Notes: a model not told the origin generated them from the letters alone. 64,000 bases of DNA from CAIWHR01 sp039915505 (GCA_039915505.1 JBDSND010000145.1:34247-98246), one strand, 5' to 3'; numbered from the stretch's first letter, positions 51,758 to 61,834 are shown. Translations and numbers: made by a program.

Positions 51758-52210
51758 ATGCGCGCTCTCGTTCAACGGGTGAGCCGGGCAGCGGTCGCGG
51801 TGGATGGCCATACCGTCAGCGCCATTGGCCCCGGGCTGCTGGTACTCGCCGCGGTGGCGCGCGACGACGGCCCGGACGACCGCGCCTGGCTAGCCAGCAA
51901 GATCGTCTATCTGCGGGTGTGCAACGACGCAGAAGGCGTCATGAATTGCTCGGTGCGCGAGGTTGGGGGCAGCATCCTCGCGGTAAGCCAGTTCACCCTG
52001 TTCGCCTCGACGCGCAAGGGCAACCGTCCGTCGTGGTCGGGCGCGGCACCGCCGCACGTCGCCGCGCCCGCGTTCGCCGACTTCGTCTCGCGATTGGCCT
52101 TCGGACTGGGGCGAAGCGTGCCCAGCGGTGTCTTCGGCGCCGACATGGCGGTCGAGTCGATCAACGATGGACCGGTCACGATCTGGATGGACTCGCGGAT
52201 CCGGGAATGA
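51758..52210 (+). CDS. dtd: D-aminoacyl-tRNA deacylase
   Basis: Removes D-amino acids from mischarged tRNA. 150 aa. MRALVQRVSRAAVAVDG at the N-terminus, the active-site SQFTLFAS and the NDGPVTIWMDS C-terminal motif (the cross-dimer Gly-Pro is NDGPVT) are intact. Confidence 0.97.
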   Translation: MRALVQRVSRAAVAVDGHTVSAIGPGLLVLAAVARDDGPDDRAWLASKIVYLRVCNDAEGVMNCSVREVGGSILAVSQFTLFASTRKGNRPSWSGAAPPHVAAPAFADFVSRLAFGLGRSVPSGVFGADMAVESINDGPVTIWMDSRIRE

Positions 52211-52216
52211 TGCCGC

Positions 52217-52238
52217 GGGCGCGCGACACTGCGCGCCC
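52217..52238. terminator. Hairpin between convergent dtd and doxX-like genes
   Basis: Inverted repeat GGGCGCGC, loop GACACT, GCGCGCCC, 7 bp after the dtd stop. No T-tract, so a terminator role is possible but unproven. Confidence 0.4.
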
Positions 52239-52291
52239 AACGGTTCTGCCGCGCGCCGCGTCACCGCTCTGCTCTCGCGCAGCGCGCCCTA

Positions 52292-52696
52292 CTAGCCTCG
52301 TCCACCGTCCACACTGTAGCGCCCGGGACCGAAGGCCATCAGGATCAACATGCCTCCGAAGATGGACACGTTCTTCATGAAATTGATCTGTTGCATCATG
52401 GCCTCCTCGGCAGGCACCGACCAGAAGTTGTGGAAGAGCAGCGTCGTCGGAATGAGCCACAGCGCAATCAACAGCGCAGCGATCCGGGCCTTGAATCCGA
52501 TCACGATGGCGAGTCCAAGCGCGAACTCGATGAAAATGGTCAGCGCCGTGAGCACTTCCGCAAATGGCAACCCCTTGCTGGCGATATAAGCCGCCGTGCC
52601 GCTGAATCCGCTGATCTTGCCGAAGCCCGACCACACGAAGATCGCGGCCAATGCGATCCGGCCGAGAAGGGCCAGGGAATCTTCGAATCGATTCAT
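52292..52696 (-). CDS. DoxX-family membrane protein
   Basis: 134 aa with four hydrophobic segments. The DoxX pattern is RIALAAIFVWSGFGKISGFS near the N-terminus and ALGLAIVIGFKARIAALLIA later. Role not established; commonly linked to redox or thiol stress. 21 bp downstream of the pirin-family gene, same strand. Confidence 0.92.
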   Translation of the reverse strand: MNRFEDSLALLGRIALAAIFVWSGFGKISGFSGTAAYIASKGLPFAEVLTALTIFIEFALGLAIVIGFKARIAALLIALWLIPTTLLFHNFWSVPAEEAMMQQINFMKNVSIFGGMLILMAFGPGRYSVDGGRG

Positions 52697-52717
52697 GGTG
52701 GTTCCTTGGCAGTGATT

Positions 52718-53416
52718 TCAGGGAAGATCGAACAGCAGCACCTCGGCGCCCGCGGCGCGATCGATGCGGATGGCACTCTGGCCGGCGATCTTCACGGCAT
52801 CACCGGCCGCGAGCGGCAGATCGTTGACATGAAGGGCTCCACGCGCGACGTGTACGTACGCGCGACGACCCGGTGGGAGGATGTACTCCACGGCATCGTC
52901 CCCGTCGAGAAGGGCGGCATGGACGCGAGCGTCCTGGTTGAGCTGAACAGCCCCGTCGCCGCCCTCCGGACACGCGATGACACGCAGGGTATTGCGCCTC
53001 GCCTCCTCAGTAGCATGCTGCTGCTCGTAGCCCGGTTGGGCGCCTCGTATGGCTGGCTCGATCCAGATCTGCAGGAAATGCACCGGCTCGACGCGTGACG
53101 GATTGTATTCGCTGTGCTGCACGCCGGTGCCTGCGCTCATCCGCTGCACGTCGCCGGGAACGATGACCGAGCCGTTGCCCAGGCTGTCGCGGTGCTCGAG
53201 CTGGCCGTCCAGCACGTAGCTCAAGATTTCCATGTCGCGATGGCCGTGGGTACCGAAGCCCTTGCCCGGCGCGACGCGATCCTCGTTGATCACCCGTAGC
53301 GGACCGAAGCCCATGTGCGCGGGGTCGTGGTAGTCGGCGAACGAGAAGCTGTGACGCGAGTCGAGCCAGCCGTGCCGGGCGTGACCGCGATCGCCGCCTT
53401 TGCGGATTTCAATCAT
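52718..53416 (-). CDS. Pirin-family bicupin (YhhW-like)
   Basis: 232 aa. Cupin metal ligands in FGTHGHRDMEILSYVLDG and MSAGTGVQHSEYNPS; SFSFADYHDPAHMGFGPLRV is the family N-terminus. YhhW members oxidise quercetin in vitro; the physiological substrate is unclear. Operon with the DoxX gene. Confidence 0.94.
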   Translation of the reverse strand: MIEIRKGGDRGHARHGWLDSRHSFSFADYHDPAHMGFGPLRVINEDRVAPGKGFGTHGHRDMEILSYVLDGQLEHRDSLGNGSVIVPGDVQRMSAGTGVQHSEYNPSRVEPVHFLQIWIEPAIRGAQPGYEQQHATEEARRNTLRVIACPEGGDGAVQLNQDARVHAALLDGDDAVEYILPPGRRAYVHVARGALHVNDLPLAAGDAVKIAGQSAIRIDRAAGAEVLLFDLP

Positions 53417-53469
53417 CGATTGTCCTCCTAGGGAAGTTCAATGCGGGTTGGCGCTGCCTGCCCGGTTGG

Positions 53470-54251
53470 TTACCAGCGGAATGTCATGCCGCCGAGCACG
53501 ATGGCCTGCGCGGACCCGGCGCCGAGACGCTGCTCCCCTCCAGCGTCGAGCCGAATCAGGCGTGGCATCGCCGATCGCGCCCACCCGGCTTGACAACGGC
53601 CAACGATGCTTGGCGCGGTCGCGTCGGCATTGGCGATGAGCTCGACGCTGAGATGCAGAACCTCGCGGGGCGACCACACGAGCGCCGTCGACGCGAAGGT
53701 CTGGTAGCGACGCGTGTCCGACCCCGGCGGCAACCGCAGGACGCCAAGGTTGCCGTTCAATGCCCAGGGACCCTGCTCCATGCTGCCAATAAGCATCACC
53801 GGGTCGCGGTTCCGCCACCACCGAGGCTGCGTCCCGAGTGGCCGGTGGGGGGCAGAACGTCTGCTCGAATGGCCGCGCTCCCCGCGTCGCCTTCGCCGAA
53901 TCGCCACTTGAAGCCGATGTCAGTATCGCCGAAGCCGCGGGTGCGCGTGGGCGTTGTTTTCCCGATATGCGATACGTCCAGGACCACGGGCCGCACCAGG
54001 ACATCGAACGCCGCGGTGACGCCATACGTGGCCTGCAAGCCGATCTAGACAATCCGCGCCTCCTTGGAGTGGACACGCTGCGCACCGATCTCGAGTTCGA
54101 CATGTCCGATGCCCTGGGTGCCGGTGTCATCGGCCGCGAGGGGATGTGCCGCCCACCCCACGCCCGCGACCGCGGCCAGGATGCAGCACGCGACCGCCTG
54201 GCCGCCGAGGACATCGAGGCGTCGGGCGGCGCCACGTAGGCGACGGAGCAT
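53470..54251 (-). pseudogene. Outer-membrane/transporter-like gene (phenol-degradation MetA family), broken
   Basis: The first part, from MLRRLRGAARR with a signal-like segment to HPLAADDTGTQGIGHVELEI, matches the HPL-T-DTGTQG start of this family, then meets TAG at 54045-54047 (ARIV stop IGLQATYGV) in the same frame. At about 53800 the frame shifts: GGGGTATR stop, continuing as DPVMLIGSMEQGPWALNGNL in another frame to the typical C-terminus GGMTFRW at 53470. Two lesions show the gene is dead. It sits downstream of znuB. Confidence 0.78.
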
Positions 54252-54575
54252 CGACCACGTGTTCGAACGGAGAAACGGCGGCGCGTAAGAAGCCATAGGG
54301 AGGCGAGCATAACAAACGGGCCCGCACGGAAAGCATGGCCAGGGCGCCGCACACGGGATGTACGCGCGCCCGCGCCATAAAACGGCCGACATAGCATTTC
54401 ACGTTGCCGGCTCCATCCAACGCCACATTTCTTTTGATTGGCCAGACCTGTCCGAACCGTGAAGAAATCCGCGGCATGGTTGCGGCGAGCCAAGTCGCCG
54501 ACGGCGGCGATTGTGCGGCCCGATTTCCGGCTGCGGCAGAATTTCAACCGTTCGCCAGCCTCCGCAACGGCAATG
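54252..54575. other. Intergenic region between znuB and the broken outer-membrane gene
   Basis: About 324 bp. No protein or RNA gene recognised on either strand. In a zinc cluster an ATPase gene (znuC) could be expected here or nearby, but no Walker motif is encoded in any frame I read. Confidence 0.5.
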
Positions 54576-55385
54576 TCAGCGAAGCGCTTTCGCCGCGGCG
54601 GGAGACGTCATCGCCTTGGCGCGGACCGCTTCGCCTCGCCGTCCCGCCGCGGCATAGTAGCTGAGCGCCACGCCGACGAGCGACCACACGATGACCGGCC
54701 CGGAAGGTAGGTCCATGCCCGTCGAGATCGCAAGGCCCAAGGCATAGCCCGCCACCGCAATACCCCACCCAACGAACAGCCGATGCCGGTGTCGGAAACG
54801 CGTGGCGAGCGGCGGCACGATCAGCGTCGCGAAGACAAGGTAGAGTCCGACAAGCTGGACCGACAGGGTGACCGTGCACGCAAAGAGCACGTAGAACCCG
54901 ACCCGGCCGAGCTTCGCGCCGATCCCGAACCAGAGGGCGAGGATCACGGCATACGCGAGCGCCGTTGCCGCGAGCTGCTGAGGTCGCGCCCATAGGATTT
55001 GGCCCACCAGCAGATCCTGCAGATGCTCCCCGCCGTGCACGTTGCTCGCCAGCAGCAGGATGCCGCCGGTGGCCGCGAGAACGAACACCACGCCGATCAC
55101 CGCTTCCTGCACGTCCGGCCACCAGCGCTCCGTCAAGTTCAGCGCCAGCGCGCCCGCGAGCGCTGCCGCCAGCGCGGCCATCTGTACGCCCAGCCCCTGG
55201 GGCTCGAAGCCGAACCGGTCAGCCAGGAGCACGCCCGCACCGGCGATCTGGGCAATCGCGAGATCGATGAACACAATGCCCCGCGCGAGGACTTGGGTAC
55301 CGAGGGGCACGTGGGTCGCGGCGACGAGCATGCCCGCTGCCAGCGCCGGCAGGAGAATGCTCCACTCCCACGCCGCCGCGGTCAT
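54576..55385 (-). CDS. znuB: Metal ABC transporter permease (ZnuB-like)
   Basis: 269 aa with about eight membrane segments. Family features: PLGTQVLARGIVFIDLAIAQ and AGAGVLLADRFG, and the later VFATLIVPPLATRF. ATG 55385 overlaps the znuA stop by 4 bp. The nearby binding protein and outer-membrane protein imply zinc or a related divalent metal. No ATP-binding subunit is adjacent. Confidence 0.9.
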   Translation of the reverse strand: MTAAAWEWSILLPALAAGMLVAATHVPLGTQVLARGIVFIDLAIAQIAGAGVLLADRFGFEPQGLGVQMAALAAALAGALALNLTERWWPDVQEAVIGVVFVLAATGGILLLASNVHGGEHLQDLLVGQILWARPQQLAATALAYAVILALWFGIGAKLGRVGFYVLFACTVTLSVQLVGLYLVFATLIVPPLATRFRHRHRLFVGWGIAVAGYALGLAISTGMDLPSGPVIVWSLVGVALSYYAAAGRRGEAVRAKAMTSPAAAKALR

Positions 55386-56287
55386 TGCGCCCCCTTCAGG
55401 AGCCGTGCGAGGGTATCGTCGAATACGCTGAAGAGATCGCGCGCCTCGGGATCGCCGCCGACCGTGAATGGCAAGGTCACGACGTTGATCTTGACCCGCT
55501 GCGCAATCCATTGCGAAGCGCGATCGCTCTGGTAGGCCCCGCGCAACACCATCCTCGCAGGGTCGCGCTCGAGGGTTGCAAGCACCTGGGAGAGATAGTT
55601 CACCGTCGGCTCGACCCCGGGCTTGGGCTCCAGGGTCGCGACCTCCTTCATGCCGAGCCATGCGACGAGATAGCTGAAGCTCTTGTGCTGGACGACGATC
55701 GGCATGCCGCGCAAGACGGAGCCCTGCGCATTCCACTTGCCGAGCGCCGCCTGCCAGCGCTCGTCGAAGTTGCGCACACGCGCCTCGTAGTACGCCGCGT
55801 TCGGTGGGTCGAGGGCGGCGAGGCGCGCCGCCAGCGGCCCCGCGACCCGGGCAATGTTGCGGGGGTCGGTGTGCACGTGCGGATTACCCAGTGGATGCAC
55901 GTCGCCATCGGCACGATCGAGGCGCGCCGGCTTTTCGATCATCGGGACGTTGGGCGCGGCCTCGAAATAGCCGGGCTGCCCGGGGCGCACTCTCGGGTTC
56001 CCGGCTTGCTGCAGCACGAGCGGAAGCCACCCGATCTCGAGCTCCGCACCGGTCGCGATCACCAGGTCGGCATTCCGCGCCCGGGCGATGAGACTCGGCT
56101 TCGCCTCCACGTGGTGCGGATCCTGCAATGCATTGGTGGCGGTGTAGACGCCGACCTTGTCGCCACCGAGCTCAGTCGCGAGCGAACCCCATTCGGGGGT
56201 AGTCGCAAACACGTTGAGCACCGCGTGTGCGCTGCCCGCGACAAGTGCCAGTGCAGCACAAGCCGCCAGAAACATTCGCTTCTTCAT
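55382..56287 (-). CDS. znuA: Metal ABC transporter substrate-binding protein (ZnuA-like)
   Basis: 301 aa. Signal peptide MKKRMFLAACAALALVAGSA HA. Metal-binding His in DPHHVEAKPSL (DPHH) and NPHVHTDPRN, and the third His in VVQHKSFSYLVAWLG. The His-rich acidic loop common in ZnuA is missing. ATG 56287 follows AAGGA. In operon with the outer-membrane gene upstream and znuB downstream. Confidence 0.93.
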   Translation of the reverse strand: MKKRMFLAACAALALVAGSAHAVLNVFATTPEWGSLATELGGDKVGVYTATNALQDPHHVEAKPSLIARARNADLVIATGAELEIGWLPLVLQQAGNPRVRPGQPGYFEAAPNVPMIEKPARLDRADGDVHPLGNPHVHTDPRNIARVAGPLAARLAALDPPNAAYYEARVRNFDERWQAALGKWNAQGSVLRGMPIVVQHKSFSYLVAWLGMKEVATLEPKPGVEPTVNYLSQVLATLERDPARMVLRGAYQSDRASQWIAQRVKINVVTLPFTVGGDPEARDLFSVFDDTLARLLKGAQ

Positions 56288-56296
56288 GGCTGTCCT

Positions 56297-57661
56297 TCAG
56301 TACTTGTGGCCGCCGTGAGCGCCCAGTGTGAGGATGTATTGCAGGTAGAGCTGATGGTCGGTGACATCCGGCCGGGTGCGGCTCTGCGCGTACTGCAGGC
56401 GCCAGCGGGTGAACTCCGACGGCGAGTAGTCGAGCATCACCGTGCCGCGATCCGGGTGGAAGGTACCGATGTCTAGCAAGTCGGCGTTGGCACCATAGTC
56501 GGGACGTCCCGGATCGAGCCGGTCGTAACGGAGCCCCGCGCGCCACGCCGGCATGAACTGGTAGACGCCCTGGAGGTACCAGCCGCTCTGCCCACTGCGG
56601 TAGGCTCCTACGCTCGCCCCGCCGCTGGGATCGTAGGTGAGATCACCGGTCTCGCGGCGCCACAGGTATTCACCCTGCAGCTTGAAGCTTTGCTCGCGGG
56701 TGTTGCCGTTGGGCGCGTACTTCCACACGAAATCGGCGATCGCCACCCGGCTCTTGCCGGTGTACGCGACGTCGGCCAAGCTGCCGCTCGCGTCGAGCTG
56801 CGTCGCGGCGCGGTCGCGGGCGCGGGTTTGCAGGTACGAAAGGCCGGCACGCCAGCTATGGCTCGTGCCGAGATCGCCGCCGACGTGGCCGAAGATGCTC
56901 GCTGCACCGGCGCCGTTGGCGCTGCGCGAACTGCCGGGAAAGGCGTCGCCGTTGCCGAGTTCAGCCCCAAGCTCGACGAACTGGTCGAGCGGAGCGATCC
57001 ACTTGACCTGCGCCCCGTCCTGGGTGAACTGGCCGCCGAGCAGCGCCTGGTAGGCAAGTGGCGCATCGTAGAAATCCCAGGCGTGCTGGTGCTGCTCGTT
57101 CAGATACCCGATCCCGGAGAAGAACCGTCCGAACTTCGGCACCACGCCATTGCCCAGCGAGGGCATGAAGCCGTATGCCTCCTCGACCGAGACGGTGTTC
57201 TCGGGGGTGAGCGAGAGGGTCAGGTTGCCGGCGAACCGGTCGTCGACGTTGGCGCTGAACGTCAATTCGGATTCGCCAAGTGCCAGGCCGCGCCCCCCCG
57301 GCGAGACGTCGTCGGTCTTGGCGAATCCCGCGAGTGCATAGACGAGGGGGTCCTGGCGCAGGTTGGCATAGGTTCCCTGCAGCACCAGCGAGATTGCCGG
57401 ATTGAATGCGGCGATACCCGCGCTCGCGGCGGCAGGCGGCGGCGTGGCTGCAGAAGACCTCGGGTGGGCTAGAGCGGCGAAAGCTGCTTCCGCGGCGCGG
57501 AGCTTGTCTTCCAACGCCCTGATGCGGGCTTCGTATTGCGACTTGAGGGAGCGGATCTCCTCGCGAATCTCGGTGAGCTCGCTGTCGGTCGCGGCGTGAG
57601 CCAACGACGTTGCGAGCACCGCGGACGTGAGGAGCATCCGCACCATGGAGGATGGGCGCAT
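56297..57661 (-). CDS. Outer-membrane porin-like protein of zinc cluster
   Basis: 454 aa. Signal peptide MRPSSMVRMLLTSAVLATSLA HA. A coiled-coil follows at residues about 26-65 (LTEIREEIRSLKSQYEARIR), then a beta-rich barrel-like region (FGRFFSGIGYLNEQHQHAWD, LQGEYLWRRETGDL). The C-terminus ends in the aromatic-rich pattern of outer-membrane proteins. 9 bp upstream of znuA. Likely a passive or zinc-related outer-membrane channel. Confidence 0.82.
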   Translation of the reverse strand: MRPSSMVRMLLTSAVLATSLAHAATDSELTEIREEIRSLKSQYEARIRALEDKLRAAEAAFAALAHPRSSAATPPPAAASAGIAAFNPAISLVLQGTYANLRQDPLVYALAGFAKTDDVSPGGRGLALGESELTFSANVDDRFAGNLTLSLTPENTVSVEEAYGFMPSLGNGVVPKFGRFFSGIGYLNEQHQHAWDFYDAPLAYQALLGGQFTQDGAQVKWIAPLDQFVELGAELGNGDAFPGSSRSANGAGAASIFGHVGGDLGTSHSWRAGLSYLQTRARDRAATQLDASGSLADVAYTGKSRVAIADFVWKYAPNGNTREQSFKLQGEYLWRRETGDLTYDPSGGASVGAYRSGQSGWYLQGVYQFMPAWRAGLRYDRLDPGRPDYGANADLLDIGTFHPDRGTVMLDYSPSEFTRWRLQYAQSRTRPDVTDHQLYLQYILTLGAHGGHKY

Positions 57662-57716
57662 GCGTTGCTCCGGTGGTCATCGAAGATCTCCAGCGACAGG
57701 ACTGGAGACCGATAGG

Positions 57717-58028
57717 TCACGAGAGCAGCAGGGGTGGAGCGCGACTCGAGTAGAAGCTCGGGGCCCGCCCGGGGGTCGAGCGGTCCTGCATAGGCAGCGC
57801 CGCCAAGCAGACGCCCGCCGCCGTGAGTGTCTGGGGTTCCGACGTGACGCCGTGTGTACCGCTTGCAAACAAAGCGCAAACCGCGCACGGCCCGTCCGCC
57901 GGCATGTGCAACGCCGCCCCGTTGTCGGCGAGGCGCGCACGATCGTGCTCCAGGGCATGCCAAAGGGTGCCCTGCTGCATCGACAGCATGATGAAAGCCA
58001 GCAGAGCAACCCGGACAATCGCGAACAT
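57717..58028 (-). CDS. Small membrane/exported protein, DUF2946-like
   Basis: 103 aa from ATG 58028. Hydrophobic N-terminus (MFAIVRVALLAFIMLSMQQG), His-containing GTLWHALEHD, a CxxC (PCAVCALF) and the terminal SSRAPPLLLS pattern of this family. Members often sit beside metal transport or TonB genes; function unknown. First gene of the zinc set. Confidence 0.7.
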   Translation of the reverse strand: MFAIVRVALLAFIMLSMQQGTLWHALEHDRARLADNGAALHMPADGPCAVCALFASGTHGVTSEPQTLTAAGVCLAALPMQDRSTPGRAPSFYSSRAPPLLLS

Positions 58029-58141
58029 GCGCCAGGGTAATCGACGCCGGCGACGCCGGCAATAGGTCATGCAGCCAGGGACCGCAGGCAATCCGGCAAC
58101 CAGGACCCGCCAACCTCACGCGATCGTCGCACCCCGGCCGA

Positions 58142-59554
58142 TCACAACTTGTAGGCCGCCTTGGCGAAGTGATAGGCGAGCTTGGGCGCGAGCTCGAACG
58201 CTTCCGCCTCGTCGATCCGATGCTCGACCGCCAGGGTGGCGAGAAAACGGCAATCGATCCGGCGCGCGACATCGTGGCGCGCGGGGATCGACAGGAATGC
58301 ACGGGTATCGTCGTTGAAGCCCACCGTGTTATAGAAGCCCGCGGTCTCGGTCGCTTGCTCGCGAAATCGCAGCATGCCCTCGGGACTGTCGTGGAACCAC
58401 CACGGCGGACCCAGCTTCAGCACCGGGTAGTGCCCAGCCAGCGGCGCCAATTCGCGCGCATAGACCGTTTCGTCGAGCGTGAACAGGATGATGGCAAGCC
58501 CCGCCGCATTGCCATAACGATCCAGCAGCGGCTTCAATGCCCTGACGTAATCGGTGGGCATCGGCATGTCCGCACCCTTGTCCCGACCGTACGTCGCGAA
58601 CACCTGGGGGTTGTGGTTGCGGAACGAGCCCGGATGGATCTGCATCACCAGGCCGTCGTCGATGCTCATCCCGGCCATCTCGGTCAGGACCTGGCCACGA
58701 AAAGACTCGGCCTCGTCCCGGCTGATACTGCCCGCCAGCGCCCGGTCGAGCAATCGCTGACACTGCTCGGCAGTCAAGTCGGCGGTGGCGGCCGTCGGGT
58801 GACCGTGATCGGTGGAGGTCGCCCCCATGCTGCGGAAGTACGCGCGGCGCGTGCGGTGGGCGGCAAGATAGCCTTGCCAGCGGGCCGTATCCTCACCGGT
58901 GATCTCGGCCAGTCGCTGCACGTTGGCGGCGAAGCCATCGAACTCGGGATCGGCCACCGGATCGGGCCGGTACGCGGTGATGACGCGCCCGCTCCAGCCG
59001 CTTTCCCGGATCTTGCGATGGTGGTCGAGCGGATCGAGCGGCGACTCGGTCGTCGCGATCACCTCGATGTTGAAGCGCTCGAACAGAGCGCGGGGCCGAA
59101 ATGCGGGCTTGGTGAGCGCCTCCGCGACACGGTCGTATAGCCGCATCGCCGAGGATTCGTTCAGCCGTTCGCCGATGCCGAACACCTCCTGAATGGCATG
59201 ATCGAACCACAAGCGCGTGGGCGTGCCGCGAAATAGATGATAGTTCGCGGCAAAAACGCTCCAGATCTTGCGGGGATCGCGCTCCCCTGCCGTGCCATCG
59301 CGCCGCGGGATTCCGAGGGCATCGAGCGCGATCCCCTGGCTATATAGCATCCGGAACACGTAGTGGTCGGGCGTGATGAGCAGCGCCGCCGGGTCGGGAA
59401 ACGGCGCATCGTCGGCGAACCATTGGGGATCGGTGTGGCCATGCGGGCTTACGATCGGGAGATCGCGAACCTCAGCGTAGAGCCTTCGTGCGAGATCGCG
59501 GGTGGCGGGCTCCGCGGGAAACAGGCGGTCGGGATGGAGCAGACTATCGGACAT
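58142..59554 (-). CDS. uxaC: Glucuronate isomerase
   Basis: Converts D-glucuronate to D-fructuronate. 470 aa. DLPIVSPHGHTDPQWFADD near the N-terminus holds the metal-site His pair. Further conserved motifs are IATTESPLDPLDHHRKIRES, MQIHPGSFRNHN and PPWWFHDSPEGMLRF. ATG 59554 starts 2 bp after the reductase gene stop. Confidence 0.96.
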   Translation of the reverse strand: MSDSLLHPDRLFPAEPATRDLARRLYAEVRDLPIVSPHGHTDPQWFADDAPFPDPAALLITPDHYVFRMLYSQGIALDALGIPRRDGTAGERDPRKIWSVFAANYHLFRGTPTRLWFDHAIQEVFGIGERLNESSAMRLYDRVAEALTKPAFRPRALFERFNIEVIATTESPLDPLDHHRKIRESGWSGRVITAYRPDPVADPEFDGFAANVQRLAEITGEDTARWQGYLAAHRTRRAYFRSMGATSTDHGHPTAATADLTAEQCQRLLDRALAGSISRDEAESFRGQVLTEMAGMSIDDGLVMQIHPGSFRNHNPQVFATYGRDKGADMPMPTDYVRALKPLLDRYGNAAGLAIILFTLDETVYARELAPLAGHYPVLKLGPPWWFHDSPEGMLRFREQATETAGFYNTVGFNDDTRAFLSIPARHDVARRIDCRFLATLAVEHRIDEAEAFELAPKLAYHFAKAAYKL

Positions 59555-59556
59555 GA

Positions 59557-61041
59557 TCATTCACGGGTCTTGGCAAGATGCGCGCGCACGGTGGAGCCTG
59601 CACCGCGATTGAAGAGCGACACCACGTTCGCCGTCACCGCCGACCGGAACTCACCATGGGAGGCAAGATCCTCGCCGAAGACGGCAGTGATGTCGAGAAA
59701 GCCGTTCGCGATCGCCGTGGCATCCCCGGCGGCAGCGGCAGCAATAGATTTGAACCGCGCCGCGAGGGGATCCGCGACCGCGATGGGACGACCGGCCTCG
59801 TCGGTGCCGCTGGCGTAGCGAATCCACCCCGCGACGGCAAGCGCGAGGTGCGCGACGCTTGCGTCGCGCGCGAGGCGCTCGCGCACCGGGTTGAGCAGCC
59901 GTTGTGGCAGTTTCTGCGAGCCGTCCATCGCAATCTGCTGGGTGCGATGCGGCAACACTGGATTGCGAAAGCGTGCAAGGAGTTGCACCTGGTAGCGCAC
60001 CAAGTCGATGCCCGGCGGAGGCGGCACCGTCGGCGCCACCTCGCCGGCCATCAGTCGCTCGATCAGGCGCCCCAGATCGGGATCGCTCGATGCCTGCCAG
60101 ATGAACGCGTGGCCCATCAGAAAGCCGAGATAGGCAAGGGTCGAATGGCTACCATTCAAGAACCGCAGCTTCATGGTCTCGAACAGGCCGACGTCGTCGG
60201 TGAACTGCACGCCCGCCTCCTCCCATGCGGGGCGGCCACCCGCGAAGCGGTCTTCCATGACCCACTGGAAGTAGGGCTCGCAAACCACCGGCGCGGCGTC
60301 GGTCATGCCGAGCAGGGATGCCGCCTCGACAATGTCGTGGTCGGTGGTGGCCGGCACGATCCGATCGACCATCGTGCTGGGAAAGGTGACGTGCTCGGCG
60401 ATCCAATCCGCCAGACCGCGATCGCGGGACTGCGCGAGCGCGAGGACAATGCCTTCGACGATCCGACCGTTGTGCGGCAGGTTGTCACAGCAGAGCACCG
60501 TGATCGGCTCGCTGGTCACGCCCCGCCGCGCAGCGAGTCCAGCGACCAGCAGGCCTGGTGCGCTCATTGGCACTTCGGGATGGGCGAGATCATGAACGAT
60601 CTCTGCATGATCGAAATCGATTCGGCCGCTCGCCGGGTCGTGGCAATAACCCTTCTCGGTGACGGTGAGTGAAACGATGCGCACGCGCGGATCCATGAAT
60701 CTCGCCATGACCTCGGCACGGTCGCTGCCGAGGAAGATCACCTCCCGTACCGCGCCGATCACCCGCGCCGCCGTCCCCTCGGCGCTTTTCTGCAGCACCG
60801 TGTAGAGCCCGTCCTGCGGTCCGAGCAAGCGCGCAGCGGTGGGCGATTTGAGACTGACGCCGGTGATCCCCCAGCGGAGGTCGTGCGCGAGCATCGTGTC
60901 CACCACCGTGGCCTGGTGTGCCCGGTGGAACGCGCCGATTCCCAGGTGCAGGATGCCGACTTGCGCCTGGCGCGGATCGTAGCCGGGGCGCACGACTACG
61001 GAAGGTAGCTCGGGCAGAGTCGCTAGCGAAAGAAGGGTCAT
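59557..61041 (-). CDS. uxuB: Mannitol dehydrogenase-family fructuronate reductase
   Basis: Reduces D-fructuronate to D-mannonate with NADH. 494 aa from ATG 61041. N-terminal ILHLGIGAFHRAHQA (GxGxxHRA) and WGITGVSLKS bind NAD. CCDNLPHNGRIVEG and KLRFLNGSHSTLAYLGFLMG contain the Asn/Lys/His active-site set. Pairing with uxaC supports the uronate role; mannonate dehydratase is not in the window. Confidence 0.93.
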   Translation of the reverse strand: MTLLSLATLPELPSVVVRPGYDPRQAQVGILHLGIGAFHRAHQATVVDTMLAHDLRWGITGVSLKSPTAARLLGPQDGLYTVLQKSAEGTAARVIGAVREVIFLGSDRAEVMARFMDPRVRIVSLTVTEKGYCHDPASGRIDFDHAEIVHDLAHPEVPMSAPGLLVAGLAARRGVTSEPITVLCCDNLPHNGRIVEGIVLALAQSRDRGLADWIAEHVTFPSTMVDRIVPATTDHDIVEAASLLGMTDAAPVVCEPYFQWVMEDRFAGGRPAWEEAGVQFTDDVGLFETMKLRFLNGSHSTLAYLGFLMGHAFIWQASSDPDLGRLIERLMAGEVAPTVPPPPGIDLVRYQVQLLARFRNPVLPHRTQQIAMDGSQKLPQRLLNPVRERLARDASVAHLALAVAGWIRYASGTDEAGRPIAVADPLAARFKSIAAAAAGDATAIANGFLDITAVFGEDLASHGEFRSAVTANVVSLFNRGAGSTVRAHLAKTRE

Positions 61042-61834
61042 GGTCGATGCGGGCTCGTTCAAGGTCTCGCGCTCCGTCGGGAGCACGCGTCGCGGATATT
61101 GTGGATATGGCCCCGCCCCCGAGCTCGGGTACCACCGGCGCTGACGCTGGGTGGCGCCTGCCCTGCTCCGGGCTCGGGCCGTCTGCGGTGCTCCTTGACG
61201 CGCGCCACCAGTTGGGTCGGATTGACAAAGCGCAACGCGATCAGCAGCCGCACCAGGGTAATGCCCATGTACCCATCGCTATGGCGTCCACCGACTGTGG
61301 CGCCCGCACCCTGCCGCGAACACCGCGTAGTATAGGGTGACCACCAGGGTCTGCGAATCTGAGCCGCGCGGGGATGAATCCTGTGGACAACTGCGCTCGC
61401 CGTGAGGATCGTCAGCTCGAACATGGCGATGGTGCGCATCAGCACTAGAACGGGCAGCAGCATCAGCACGGATGCCGCCAGCATACCGGGTCCGAGCAGC
61501 CCGATCAGCATATGCCAGAACATCTTGCGCGTGCCGGCACCGAGCCCGTACCGGCTCGGCCATCGGGTAGCTGCCTGCCCCCGCGCGCGCGTGCAGCCGC
61601 GCTCCGCCCCGGGTGACGACTCCAGCAATGAATCCCTGCCGCCGTGCTCCATGTTGTCGACGGTTCCGTCGACCACGTTGATGCCGCCACTGTCGCGGCG
61701 GCAGCGACGATCGACAGCTCGATCGGACGCATCGCCGCGGTGTCGCGGCGATCCTTGCACGGCTGCTGACGCATCCCCAAGACCACGCCGGCTCGCTCGG
61801 CGACGCCCTTCGGAGAGGCTGGCCAGACGGCCAG
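61042..61834. other. Gene-poor stretch upstream of uxuB
   Basis: 793 bp. The only frame with a protein-like feature is on the minus strand, 61059-61523 (154 codons): an N-terminal double hydrophobic stretch MFWHMLIGLLGPGMLAASVL and VLMRTIAMFELTILTASAVV, then Arg/Gly-rich sequence. It matches no family I know and could be a relic of a membrane protein gene. No tRNA or repeat recognised; a transporter or regulator for uronates is not evident. Confidence 0.35.
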
